The position numbers and the translations under genes were made by a program. Below are positions 16,829 through 26,644 of a stretch of DNA of 64,000 nucleotides, one piece after another; within the stretch, counting starts at the first letter, position 1, and each line of letters begins with the position of its first letter. The notes under the pieces are model-generated. The model was not told where the DNA came from. It searched no databases and saw nothing but the letters and a program-made list of their open reading frames with translations. This DNA comes from Streptomyces roseolilacinus (GTDB lineage: Bacteria; Actinomycetota; Actinomycetes; Streptomycetales; Streptomycetaceae): contig NZ_BMSV01000008.1 of NCBI RefSeq assembly GCF_014649335.1, positions 186,001 through 250,000 of the forward strand, given 5' to 3'.

Positions 16829-17967
16829 AGCGCCGGATCTTCGACGCCGAGCACGACGCGTTCCGCGACACCGTCCGCACCTTCCTCGCCAAGGAGGTCC
16901 TGCCGCACTACGACCGGTGGGAGAAGGACGGCGTCGTCGCGCGCGAGGCCTGGCTCGCCGCCGGCCGGCAGGGCCTCCTCGGCCTCGCCGTCCCCGAGGA
17001 GTACGGGGGCGGGGGCAACCCCGACTTCCGCTACGGCGCCGTCCTCGCCGAGGAGTTCACCCGCGCCGGCGCCCCCGGCCTCGCCATCGGCCTGCACAAC
17101 GACATCATCGGCCCGTACCTGACCGACCTCGGCACCGACGAGCAGAAGCGCCGCTGGCTGCCCGGCTTCTGCACCGGCGAGACCGTCACCGCCATCGCCA
17201 TGACCGAGCCCGGCGCCGGATCCGACCTCCAGGGCATCCGCACCACCGCCGAGGACCGCGGCGACCACTGGCTGCTCAACGGCTCCAAGACGTTCATCTC
17301 CAACGGCATCCTCGCCGACCTCGTCGTGGTCGTCGCGAAGACCACCCCCGAGGGCGGCGCCCACGGCCTGTCCCTCCTCGTCGTCGAACGCGGCATGCCC
17401 GGCTTCGAACGCGGCCGCAACCTCGACAAGATCGGCCAGAAGGCCCAGGACACCGCCGAGCTGTTCTTCCACGACGTCCGCGTTCCCAAGGAGAACCTGC
17501 TCGGCGAGGTCGACGGCGCCTTCGTCCACCTGATGACCCACCTCGCCCAGGAGCGCCTGGCCATCGCCGTCGCCGCCGCGGCGGGCGCCGAACACCTCCT
17601 GGAGATCACCACCGCGTACGTCAAGGAGCGCGAGGCGTTCGGCCGGCCCCTCGCCAGGCTCCAGCACGTCCGCTTCGAGATCGCCGAGATGGCCACCGAG
17701 TGCGCCGTCACCCGCGCGTTCCTCGACCGCTGCATCGAGGACCACGTGGACGGCGGGCTCGACGCCGTCCACGCCTCCATGGCCAAGTGGTGGGCGACCG
17801 AGCTCCAGAAGCGGGTCGCCGACCGGTGCCTCCAGCTCCACGGCGGGTACGGCTACATGAGCGAGTACCCGGTCGCCCGGGCGTTCACCGACGGGCGGAT
17901 CCAGACCATCTACGGCGGCACGACCGAGATCATGAAGGAGATCATCGGCCGTTCGCTGCTCGGCTGA
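16825..17967 (+). CDS. Acyl-CoA dehydrogenase
   Basis: A 380-residue flavoprotein starting at TTG 16825, which overlaps the previous stop (TTGA) and has AGGAGG 8 nt upstream. Motifs: AIAMTEPGAGSDLQGIRTTA (FAD/substrate binding), NGSKTFISNG, and the C-terminal QLHGGYGYMSEYPVAR and GGTTEIMKEII. The last contains the Glu normally used as catalytic base. It catalyses the first step of beta-oxidation, passing electrons to ETF. Confidence 0.93.
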   Translation: MKRRIFDAEHDAFRDTVRTFLAKEVLPHYDRWEKDGVVAREAWLAAGRQGLLGLAVPEEYGGGGNPDFRYGAVLAEEFTRAGAPGLAIGLHNDIIGPYLTDLGTDEQKRRWLPGFCTGETVTAIAMTEPGAGSDLQGIRTTAEDRGDHWLLNGSKTFISNGILADLVVVVAKTTPEGGAHGLSLLVVERGMPGFERGRNLDKIGQKAQDTAELFFHDVRVPKENLLGEVDGAFVHLMTHLAQERLAIAVAAAAGAEHLLEITTAYVKEREAFGRPLARLQHVRFEIAEMATECAVTRAFLDRCIEDHVDGGLDAVHASMAKWWATELQKRVADRCLQLHGGYGYMSEYPVARAFTDGRIQTIYGGTTEIMKEIIGRSLLG

Positions 17968-18018
17968 CCCACCCCGGACGTCGAAGCGACCCCTCCCGCG
18001 ACGCGAAAGGCCCGACCA

Positions 18019-19233
<1,215 letters not shown>

Positions 19234-19269
19234 CCGCCCCGTCCGACCCCCGTCACGGAAGAAGCACCC

Positions 19270-21450
19270 ATGACCGCCATGCCGACGCGTTCCACCATCC
19301 GCTGGGAGCAGGACGAGACCGGCGTCGTCACCCTCGTCCTCGACGACCCCGACCAGTCCGCCAACACCATGAACGAGGCGTTCCGCACCTCGATCGCCGC
19401 GATCGCCGACCGGGCGGAGGCGGAGAGGGACTCCATCCGCGGCATCGTCTACACCTCCGCCAAGAAGACCTTCTTCGCGGGCGGCGACCTCAAGGACATG
19501 ATGAAGGCCGGCCCGGCCGACGCCCAGCGGGTCTTCGACGCGTCCTGCGACGTCAAGCGCTCCCTGCGCCGCATCGAGACCCTCGGCAAGCCCGTGGTGG
19601 CCGCGATCAACGGCGCCGCGCTTGGCGGCGGGTACGAGATCGCCCTCGCCTCCCACCACCGGATCGCCCTCGACGCGCCCGGTTCGAGGATCGGCCTGCC
19701 CGAGGTCACGCTCGGCCTGCTCCCCGGAGGCGGCGGCGTCACCCGCGCCGTACGGCTCATGGGCGTCACGGACGCCCTGCTGAAGGTGCTCCTCCAAGGC
19801 ACGCAGTACCCGCCACGGCGCGCCCTGGAGAACGGCCTGGTCCACGAGGTCGCCGAGACGCCCGAGGAGATGATCGCCAAGGCCCGCGCGTTCATCGACG
19901 CGCACCCCGAGTCCCGCCAGCCCTGGGACGAACCCGGCTACAAGATCCCCGGCGGGACGCCCGCGCACCCCCGGTTCGCCGCGAACCTGCCGGCCTTCCC
20001 CGCCAACCTGAAGAAGCAGCTGAACGGCGCCCCCTTCCCCGCCCCGCGCAACATCCTCGCGGCGGCCGTCGAGGGGTCCCAGGTCGACTTCGAGACGGCG
20101 CAGGTCGTCGAGGCCCGCTACTTCACCGAACTGGTCACCGGCCAGACCGCCAAGAACATGATCCAGGCGTTCTTCTTCGACCTCCAGGCCGTCAACGCCG
20201 GCCGCAGCCGCCCCCGGGGAGTGGAACCGCGCACCGTCCGCAAGGTCGCCGTCCTCGGCGCCGGCATGATGGGCGCCGGCATCGCGTACGCCTGCGCGAA
20301 GGCCGGTGTCGAGGTCGTCCTCAAGGACGTCTCCGAGGAGGCCGCGGCCAAGGGCCGGGCGTACTCCGAGAAGCTGTGCGCCAAGGCGGTGGAGCGGGGC
20401 CGCACCACCCGGGAGAAGGCCGACGCGCTGCTGGCCCGGATCCGGCCCACCGCCGACGCGGCCGACCTCGCCGGCTGCGACGCCGTCATCGAGGCCGTCT
20501 TCGAGGACACCGCGCTCAAGCACAAGGTGTTCCAGGAGGTCCAGGGCGTCGTCGCGCCCGACGCCCTGCTGTGCTCCAACACCTCGACCCTGCCGATCAC
20601 CGCCCTCGCCGAAGGCGTGGAACGGCAGGCGGACTTCATCGGCCTGCACTTCTTCTCACCCGTCGACAAGATGCCGCTCGTCGAGATCGTCAAGGGCGAG
20701 CGGACCGGCGAGGAGGCACTGGCCCGAGCCTTCGACCTCGTCCGGCAGATCCACAAGACGCCCATCGTCGTCAACGACTCGCGCGGCTTCTTCACCTCAC
20801 GCGTCATCGGCCAGTTCATCAACGAAGGCGTCGCCATGGTCGGCGAGGGCGTCGAGCCCGCGTCCGTCGAGCAGGCCGCGGGCCAGGCGGGATACCCGGC
20901 GAAGGTGCTGTCCCTGATGGACGAACTGACCCTGACCCTGCCCCGCAGGATCCGCGACGAGACGCGGCGCGCGGTGCAGGAGGCGGGCGGCACCTGGCGC
21001 ACGCACCCCGCGGAGGCCGTCATCGACCGGATGGTCGACGAGTTCGACCGGCCCGGCCGCAGCGGTGGCGCGGGCTTCTACGACTACGACGAGAACGGCC
21101 GGCGCACCGGCCTCTGGCCGGGCCTGCGGGAACACTTCACCCGGCCGGACGCGGACGTCCCGTTCGAGGACATGCAGGAACGGATGCTGTTCTCCGAGGC
21201 ACTCGACTCGATCCGCTGCCTGGAGGAGGGCGTCCTCACCTCCGTCGCCGACGCCAACATCGGCTCCGTGATGGGCATCGGCTTCCCCGCCTGGACCGGT
21301 GGCGTGCTCCAGTACGCCAACGGCTACCGGGGCGGACTGCCCGGCTTCGTCGCACGGGCACGCGAACTGGCCGAACGCTACGGCGAGCGGTTCGAGCCGC
21401 CGGCCCTGCTGGTGGAGAAGGCCGAGCGGGGCGAGGTCTTCAAGGACTGA
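19270..21450 (+). CDS. Multifunctional enoyl-CoA hydratase / 3-hydroxyacyl-CoA dehydrogenase (FadB/FadJ-type)
   Basis: A 726-residue fusion. The N-terminal crotonase domain (about 10-280) has the oxyanion-hole blocks FFAGGDLKDM and NGAALGGGYEIALA. An NAD-binding domain begins near residue 325 (KVAVLGAGMMGAGIAYACAKAG). The dehydrogenase has SNTSTLPIT and FIGLHFFSPVDKMPLVEI with its catalytic His, then NDSRGFFTSRVI. It hydrates enoyl-CoA and oxidises the 3-hydroxyacyl-CoA; thiolase is encoded just upstream. ATG 19270 with GGAAGAA upstream. Confidence 0.95.
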   Translation: MTAMPTRSTIRWEQDETGVVTLVLDDPDQSANTMNEAFRTSIAAIADRAEAERDSIRGIVYTSAKKTFFAGGDLKDMMKAGPADAQRVFDASCDVKRSLRRIETLGKPVVAAINGAALGGGYEIALASHHRIALDAPGSRIGLPEVTLGLLPGGGGVTRAVRLMGVTDALLKVLLQGTQYPPRRALENGLVHEVAETPEEMIAKARAFIDAHPESRQPWDEPGYKIPGGTPAHPRFAANLPAFPANLKKQLNGAPFPAPRNILAAAVEGSQVDFETAQVVEARYFTELVTGQTAKNMIQAFFFDLQAVNAGRSRPRGVEPRTVRKVAVLGAGMMGAGIAYACAKAGVEVVLKDVSEEAAAKGRAYSEKLCAKAVERGRTTREKADALLARIRPTADAADLAGCDAVIEAVFEDTALKHKVFQEVQGVVAPDALLCSNTSTLPITALAEGVERQADFIGLHFFSPVDKMPLVEIVKGERTGEEALARAFDLVRQIHKTPIVVNDSRGFFTSRVIGQFINEGVAMVGEGVEPASVEQAAGQAGYPAKVLSLMDELTLTLPRRIRDETRRAVQEAGGTWRTHPAEAVIDRMVDEFDRPGRSGGAGFYDYDENGRRTGLWPGLREHFTRPDADVPFEDMQERMLFSEALDSIRCLEEGVLTSVADANIGSVMGIGFPAWTGGVLQYANGYRGGLPGFVARARELAERYGERFEPPALLVEKAERGEVFKD

Positions 21451-21483
21451 TTTTTGGGCTCGTTCCGCCTCCGGGGCGCTGTG

Positions 21484-21560
21484 TGCGGGTGTCGGGAAGT
21501 CGACCGTGCTCGGCCCCTCGTACCTCGGGGCCTGCGCGCGCTCGTCTTCCCGACACCCGC
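21484..21560. terminator. Large composite hairpin after the beta-oxidation operon
   Basis: A 15-bp perfect inverted repeat GCGGGTGTCGGGAAG (21484-21498) / CTTCCCGACACCCGC (21546-21560) encloses a second stem GGCCCC / GGGGCC (21511-21531). It follows a T-rich TGATTTTTGGG just after the operon stop and lies between convergent genes. Confidence 0.65.
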
Positions 21561-21563
21561 GCG

Positions 21564-21676
21564 CCCCTTCGGCTCCACGAGCGCTACAGGGGGGCACCCG
21601 CCCCCTCCCGACATCCGCGTGCCTTCGGCTCCACGGCGGGCGTCCCCCTTCGGCTCCACGAGCGCTACAGGGGGGG
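21564..21676. repeat. Near-identical 31-bp repeat in two copies plus a partial copy
   Basis: The block beginning CCCCTTCGGCTCCACGAG and ending CTACAGGGGGG occurs at 21564-21594 and again at 21645-21676 (one extra G). A shortened copy, CCTTCGGCTCCACG, lies at 21622-21635. Each copy has C-rich and G-rich ends that can pair. It resembles dispersed palindromic elements common after Streptomyces genes, and probably adds to termination. Confidence 0.7.
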
Positions 21677-21699
21677 CGTCCCCGGAGAGGGGAGTGTGC

Positions 21700-22467
21700 C
21701 TAGGGGACGCGGAAGGCGGCCCGCAGTTCGTCGGTCAGGGACCGTTGGAAGGCGGTGACCAGGGCCTGCACCACCAGGGGCTGCATGTGCGCGGACAGGG
21801 ACTTCATCGCCCTGACGTGCTGCGGGTCCTCCGGGTCCGCCTCCCGCTCCCGGTACGGGTTCCACACCTCGTCCCGGAACAGCCGGGTCAGCTCCTGGGC
21901 CGCGTCGCGGGTGTGCTCGACCAGCACCTCGCGGGCGGCCACGATCGTGGCGTGCGGGATCGGCACGTCGAGCAGCTGCAGCCCGAGCCGCAGGAGCCCG
22001 AGGTCGACGCGGAGGAGCCCCTCCTCGTCCGGGCCGGTGAGCACGTCCATCGCGGTGAGCAGGTCCATGTCCGCGTCGGTCAGCTCCCGTCCGGCCCGCC
22101 GCTCCAGCTCGGCCCGCGTCAGGTGCTCCGCGGCGTCCGGCGACCAGGTGGCCACCAGGGCCCGATGGATGGCCAGGCCGTGGGCGTCCACGTCCGCGGG
22201 GAGCTGCTCCAGGTACCGCTCGATCGCCGCGAGGGTCATGCCCTGGTGCTGGAGCTCCTCGATGAGCGCCAGCCGCGCCAGGTGCTCGGCCCCGTACCGG
22301 CCGACCCGGCGGGGGCCGATGACGGGCGGCGGCAGCAGCCCGCGCGTGCTGTAGAAGCGGATGGTGCGGACGGTGACGCCCGCGCGCGCGGCGAGCTCGT
22401 CCACGGTGAACGCCGACTGCTGCGTCTCGGTCGCCAAGGGGGCCTCGTTTCCACTGTGGTGTCGCAC
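21700..22467 (-). CDS. MerR-family transcriptional regulator
   Basis: A 255-residue regulator with an N-terminal MerR winged helix (FTVDELAARAGVTVRTIRFYSTRGLLPPP, with RRVGRYGAEHLARL) and a long C-terminal helical effector domain without the Cys cluster of metal sensors. I put the start at GTG 22467. A -10/-35 pair places the transcription start on this codon, predicting a leaderless, self-regulated mRNA as seen for other MerR genes. The long C-terminal part suggests an organic ligand. The target beyond its own promoter is unknown. Confidence 0.85.
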   Translation of the reverse strand: MRHHSGNEAPLATETQQSAFTVDELAARAGVTVRTIRFYSTRGLLPPPVIGPRRVGRYGAEHLARLALIEELQHQGMTLAAIERYLEQLPADVDAHGLAIHRALVATWSPDAAEHLTRAELERRAGRELTDADMDLLTAMDVLTGPDEEGLLRVDLGLLRLGLQLLDVPIPHATIVAAREVLVEHTRDAAQELTRLFRDEVWNPYREREADPEDPQHVRAMKSLSAHMQPLVVQALVTAFQRSLTDELRAAFRVP

Positions 22468-22504
22468 TGCTGCAACAGTATTGCTGTCCCACCACCGCTG
22501 TGAA
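22466..22504 (-). promoter_or_regulatory. Leaderless MerR-type promoter with palindrome
   Basis: Minus strand: -35 TTCACA (22504-22499), an 18-bp spacer, -10 TACTGT (22480-22475), then 7 nt to the GTG at 22467. ACTGTTGCAGCAGT (22466-22479) is a near-perfect palindrome (one mismatched pair) over the -10 and start codon. Confidence 0.55.
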
Positions 22505-22934
22505 GGAGAGGCGGGGTGATCTGCGGGCTGATGAGCTGCTGCTTCGCCGTCCGGGGAAGGGGATGGGCACTCGGCCGCGGGGCGCCGTTGTCGGCCGTGG
22601 CTGACCCCTGCGTCCGGCACGGTCGTGGCACGAACCTCAGCCGACGGCATCCCGTTATGACGGCGGGTGCGCCGACCGGTCAGGCGCGCGTGTGCCTCGC
22701 CGCACCCCCACAGGTCTCCACCGCGCTGCCAGTGCCGTCGACCAGAGCGAGCCACGGCGGCCGGCACGTGTTGACGCGGCCTGTGCCCCCAGCTGGGGAA
22801 GCTTGCGCTCCGCGCGGCCGGTGGGCTTGTCGACGATCCTGCTCCGACCTGCCTGATCACAACCTTGTGCAACACGCTTTAGGGTGTGTGCCGGTCGGCC
22901 CCGGGCGCGGGGCCCCAAGGGGGCGGGGAAGAGG
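22468..22934. other. Intergenic region between divergent MerR and membrane-protein genes
   Basis: 467 bp without a convincing gene. Apart from the MerR promoter it holds, near 22858-22869, the inverted repeat CACAA-CC-TTGTG, and just after it a TAGGGT box (22880-22885). These are a plausible operator and -10 for the membrane-protein gene. The rest is GC-rich with no remnant I recognise. Confidence 0.4.
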
Positions 22935-23585
22935 ATGTCGGTGGAACGTCACATAGCGGGGATGCTCCAGCAGATCGCCCGGCAGCAGGACACCGTCGAG
23001 ATCGCCCCTCAGGGCTCCACGCCGAAGGCGGCCGCCCTGGCGCACGTGGCGGAGCAGTACGGCTACACGTACGGCATGGCGTACAGGACCGGGTTCAAGA
23101 ACTCGCTCATCCAGGTCCGGATGTACCGGGACCCGCGGCCCGCCGCCCGCGTCCGCGAGGCGGCCACCATCACCGCCCATCCGCAGGCGGGCAACCGCGG
23201 GACGGTGCCGGGGCTGGAGCAAGGCTCGCTGAAGCCGCTCCCCGAAGCGGTCGCTGCCGTGGCCGTGCTGAAGGACCTCATCACCTTCGACGTCATGGCC
23301 CTTTACGTAGCCGACCGGAGACAGAAGGTGATGGGCTACCTCGCCTGCGCGGTCCTGACCGCCCTCCTGCTTGTCGACGGGTCGCCGGTCGAAGCAGTCG
23401 CCTCCGGCGGGGCGGTCGCGCTGCTCTTCACCGTGGCGTTCACGGTGGGCGCGACCCGCCGCGGGAAGATCGCACAGCGGCTGACGGACGCCGGGTACCT
23501 CGCGGTGCGCGACGAACAGGGCGGCCAGCGATTCCTGCGCCCGGGGCAGCAGTTGCCCGGCCACCCCGATCCATCCGCCGCCTGA
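22935..23585 (+). CDS. Hypothetical two-helix membrane protein
   Basis: A 216-residue protein, ATG 22935, preceded by GGGAAGAGG. The N-terminal 120 residues are soluble, with a polar region rich in Gln and Tyr (VAEQYGYTYGMAYRTG). Two adjacent membrane segments follow (about VMGYLACAVLTALLLV and GGAVALLFTVAFTVGA), then a short basic C-terminus. I do not recognise a family. Composition is slightly less extreme in GC than its neighbours, and it borders a zone of decayed genes, so recent acquisition is possible. Confidence 0.65.
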   Translation: MSVERHIAGMLQQIARQQDTVEIAPQGSTPKAAALAHVAEQYGYTYGMAYRTGFKNSLIQVRMYRDPRPAARVREAATITAHPQAGNRGTVPGLEQGSLKPLPEAVAAVAVLKDLITFDVMALYVADRRQKVMGYLACAVLTALLLVDGSPVEAVASGGAVALLFTVAFTVGATRRGKIAQRLTDAGYLAVRDEQGGQRFLRPGQQLPGHPDPSAA

Positions 23586-23843
23586 GGCCCTGGCCTGCGG
23601 CGCAAGCAGGACTGGAACACCGCGCTGCACCTCATCCCACTCCATGAGTGCCTCTGAATCACCGGGACCGGCGGGAGGAGCGCGCCGGGCAGCTGGGGGC
23701 CGGCCGTCTCCCCGTGCCCTGGGGCAGCGGCTGGAGGCAGGCGTTTTCGGCGGGGTGGCAACCCTTCTCGAGTCTGCGGCGACTGAGGAGCAGCCCGTTC
23801 CTCACGGGCGCCCCCCACGTACGTACAGATCGGGAAGACACGC

Positions 23844-24197
23844 ATGGCTGAGCGGCCCGGCCACGGTAAGGCGCGGCATCGCAGGAGGACGGCCCTGTTC
23901 TCGGGAATCCCGCTGGCGCTGGCCGCCGCAGGGGCCGTGGCCTACGGCACGGCTTTCGGGGTGTTCGGACAGGACATGGAGCCGAAGGCCGCGGCGGTGC
24001 CGTCGAGCGCGTCGGCCTACCCGGGCCCCGGGAGGGTCACCGGCGACGTCGTCGTCCACGACCCGACCATGCTGCGGGCGCCCGACGGCGGAAAGGACCT
24101 GCTCGTCTACCACTACTACGACGGCAGGGACGGCGGTGCTCCCAAGCTCGGCCTCAACCTGCTCGAGTGGAGCGGCGGCTGGCCCTCCGCGTACTGA
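23844..24197 (+). pseudogene. GH43 arabinan endo-1,5-alpha-L-arabinosidase, internally deleted remnant
   Basis: The 117-residue frame joins two ends of a GH43 enzyme. The N-terminal part is a signal/anchor (RRRTALFSGIPLALAAAGAVAYG) and the first propeller blade with its conserved Asp (GDVVVHDPTMLRAPDG). It runs straight into the C-terminal signature LLVYHYYDGRDGGAPKLGLN plus LLEWSGGWP. Family enzymes have roughly 250 to 300 more residues between these parts, including the other catalytic acids. The frame is intact at the junction, so it may still be translated, but it cannot be an active GH43. A short secreted protein of other function is less likely. Confidence 0.72.
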
Positions 24198-24224
24198 CCG
24201 GCGCTCGGCGGCGAGGAGGCGGCG

Positions 24225-24446
24225 GTTCACGCAAGGACCACCTGCGCCCTGTCGCGCCGGTGGCCCGAGCCGGAGGCCGCCTACCGCCGCCGGCACCGCG
24301 AGCGCGCCCGCAACGACTTCGGCCTCGGCGCCGTGCAGGACGTGCGGGTGGGCCCGTACCCGTGGGTCGCCGACATGGTGGGCCGGCGGGGCGTGCGCAC
24401 GGGCAGCGGCGGCGTCCCGGTGACGGTCCAGGACCACGACGGCTGA
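24225..24446 (+). pseudogene. Macro-domain (ADP-ribose-binding) protein remnant
   Basis: In the same frame as the GH43 remnant but after its stop, the DNA encodes a stretch resembling a macro-domain family: LSRRWPEPEAAYRRRHRERA, then NDFGLGAVQDVRVGP, VADMVGRRGVRTGSGGVPV and a TGA at 24444. The N-terminal cofactor-binding strand (normally ending ..CND.GGWG.GF before LSRRWPEP) is absent or scrambled. There is no start codon at a sensible place. The usual C-terminal half after GVPV is also missing, the frame ending in VQDHDG. I read it as a truncated relic. Confidence 0.6.
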
Positions 24447-24490
24447 GCCGGCCGGCCTCCCTGCCGGCGCGGACCGACGGCCCGAGCGGC

Positions 24491-24540
24491 CGGGAGGAGA
24501 GGAGCAGGGGAGGGGAGGAGGGCGGAGGCAGGGGGAGGGG
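24491..24540 (+). repeat. Purine-rich tract
   Basis: About 50 nt made almost only of G and A (GGAGGAGAGGAGCAGGGGAG and onward) between the relics and the acetyltransferase gene. Low complexity, no coding sense seen. Confidence 0.5.
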
Positions 24541-24627
24541 TGTTCAGGCGGGGGTCTGGGGCGCCCGCACGGGGGCGGGGCCGAAAACCCTTTGCCGTCC
24601 GCCGCGCCGAGGTGGTCGAGTGCCCGC

Positions 24628-25422
24628 ATGGACGACGCGGAGGTACTGGCCCTGTTCGACCGGCGGGTACGGCGGGAGGCCCGGCCGGACGGGCCCGGGT
24701 GCCGGATCGAGCGGGTCGGGGGCGTCGTGCGGCAGACCGGCCCGGCGGAGGCGTGGAACGGCGTGCTGTGGAGCGGCCTCACGGCCTCCTCGGCGGACCG
24801 CGCGATCGAGGAGCAGGTCCGCCACTTCACCTCCCTGGGCCGGGAGTTCGAGTGGAAGCTGTACGAGCACGACGAGCCGGGGGACCTGGGTGACCGGCTG
24901 CGTGCCGCCGGCTTCGCCCCCGGGCAGCGCGAGGCGCTGATGGTCGCCGAGACGGCCCGGATCGCCGCCGTCCCCGCCGCGCTCCCCGCCGGGGTGGACC
25001 TGGTCCCGGTGACGGACGCCACCGGGGTGGACCTCCTGGTGGACGTCCACGACCGGGCGTTCGGCACGGACGGCACCCGCCTGCGGCGGCGGCTGCTCGG
25101 GCAGCTCGCCGAGCAGGCCGGCACGGTCGTCGCCGTCGTCGCCGTGGCGGACGGCCGGCCGGTCAGCTCGGCGCGCATGGAGACGGCGCCCGGCACGGGA
25201 TTCGCCGGGTTGTGGGGCGGCGGCACCGTGCCGGAGTGGCGGGGCAGGGGCCTCTACCGCGCCCTCGTCGCCCACCGGGCCCGGATCGCCGCCGACCGCG
25301 GCCACCCCTGGCTCCAGGTCGACGCGTCCGACGACAGCCGCCCCGTCCTCGCCCGCCTCGGCTTCACGGTGCTGTCCACCACGACCCCGTACGACTACCG
25401 CCCGGACGCCACGACCGGGTAG
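24628..25422 (+). CDS. GNAT-family N-acetyltransferase
   Basis: A 264-residue protein. The C-terminal GNAT domain (about 125-255) shows VAVADGRPVSSARMETA, the acetyl-CoA loop GGTVPEWRGRGLYRALVAHR (Q/R-x-x-G-x-G/A type) and ASDDSRPVLARLGF. The N-terminal 120 residues form a preceding, probably degenerate second GNAT half. Substrate unknown. ATG 24628. Its end overlaps the convergent phosphodiesterase gene by 28 bp. Confidence 0.87.
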   Translation: MDDAEVLALFDRRVRREARPDGPGCRIERVGGVVRQTGPAEAWNGVLWSGLTASSADRAIEEQVRHFTSLGREFEWKLYEHDEPGDLGDRLRAAGFAPGQREALMVAETARIAAVPAALPAGVDLVPVTDATGVDLLVDVHDRAFGTDGTRLRRRLLGQLAEQAGTVVAVVAVADGRPVSSARMETAPGTGFAGLWGGGTVPEWRGRGLYRALVAHRARIAADRGHPWLQVDASDDSRPVLARLGFTVLSTTTPYDYRPDATTG

Positions 25423-26411
25423 TGGTCCGACAGGTTGGTGTACGTGTACTCCCGGCCCCAGCTCGACACCTTCCAGGGGGCGCTCTGCTCCTTGACCACC
25501 AGGTTCGTCCAGCCGGCCGGGCGGACGTGCCCGGCGCGGTGCAGGACGTGGTCGAGGTCCTCGCGCGGGTCGTCCGGGTAGCGCTCCGCGGCGATGGAGT
25601 TCTCCGCCGTGTCGAAGGAGTACGCGTGGCCGGTGCGCGCGTCCGCGTCGGCCAGGCCCGCGTCGGCGAGCATCGTCGCGTACTCCGGCGTCCGCGAGTC
25701 GACGTTGAGGTCGCCGGCCACGATCACCTGCTCCGACGACGGGATGTGCTTGCCGTCCAGGAAGGCGTCCATCGCCCGGAACTGCCGCGCGCGCACCTGC
25801 GCCGCCTCGCCCGCCGCGCAGCCGGGGTCGGTCGACTGGGCGTGCGTGCCCACCACGTGCACCCGCGTGCCGTTCACGTCCAGCACCACGTACACGAAGC
25901 CCTTGTTGGAGTACCAGTCCGCGCCGCACGCGTCCTTGTACACGTACTGCTCCTTGCGCAGGATCGGCCACCTGCTCAGCACCGCCACCCCGCCGTCCTC
26001 CGGGGTGGCCGACGCGTACGACCCGCCCGTCGCGTCCCAGCCGGACGTGCCGCGGCCCATCACGGGCGTCCGGTGCGGGTACCGGTCGGACGCGTTCCCC
26101 AGCAGCGCGTCCGACGAGGAGTTGTCGAACGCCTCCTGGACCACCACCACGTCGTTGCCCTGGAAGAACGGCGCCGCCGGGATGGCCCTCGCGCGGTGGT
26201 CCTGCCCCCAGTTCGGGTACAGCGACCGGCTGAAGAGGAACACGTTGTACGTCAGGACCCTCAGGCTCGGCGTCGCCTCGGCCGCGGCGGGGGCGGCCGC
26301 CGCCCGCGGCGCCGCGGCGGCCAGCGACACCGCGGCGAGCGCGGCGGACACCGCGGCGGACAGGGCGGCGCGCGGCGCGCGGCGGACCGCGGAACGCGGG
26401 GAAAGGGGCAC
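25395..26411 (-). CDS. Secreted sphingomyelinase C-like phosphodiesterase (EEP/DNase I fold)
   Basis: A 338-residue protein with an Ala-rich Sec signal (cleavage near AAAAPAAAEA, about 40-47). Endonuclease/exonuclease/phosphatase motifs: LTYNVFLFS, VVVQEAFDN (metal-binding Glu), HVVGTHAQ, VIVAGDLNVDS and the catalytic SDHYPV at the C-terminus. It looks most like bacterial neutral sphingomyelinases, which hydrolyse sphingomyelin to ceramide and phosphocholine outside the cell. GTG 26411. Action on other phosphodiesters is possible. Confidence 0.85.
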   Translation of the reverse strand: MPLSPRSAVRRAPRAALSAAVSAALAAVSLAAAAPRAAAAPAAAEATPSLRVLTYNVFLFSRSLYPNWGQDHRARAIPAAPFFQGNDVVVVQEAFDNSSSDALLGNASDRYPHRTPVMGRGTSGWDATGGSYASATPEDGGVAVLSRWPILRKEQYVYKDACGADWYSNKGFVYVVLDVNGTRVHVVGTHAQSTDPGCAAGEAAQVRARQFRAMDAFLDGKHIPSSEQVIVAGDLNVDSRTPEYATMLADAGLADADARTGHAYSFDTAENSIAAERYPDDPREDLDHVLHRAGHVRPAGWTNLVVKEQSAPWKVSSWGREYTYTNLSDHYPVVASGR

Positions 26412-26644
26412 GGCAACTCCCTCGGAGAGGTGGGGCGTCGGACTCGGCGCCGCACATCAAAGCAGCCGCGGTTACTCTCGGGTAGATCGCGGATGGAGGA
26501 AATCTTGCGGAGATCGGGCGGTCCGGCGAAGAACCGCCGCCCGAAGCCCCCGGACCCCGCCACGGTCTCCACCGCCGCCGCTCGCATACTGGAAGTCCAC
26601 CCGGCGGACACCGGCCCGCCACCCGCACCCCCGGAGCAGCTCCC

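Noticed and set aside
23644..24423. A 259-codon open frame across the relic zone
   Set aside because: Its product is Arg/Pro/Thr-rich without motifs, and it is out of frame with the recognisable GH43 and macro-domain remnants.
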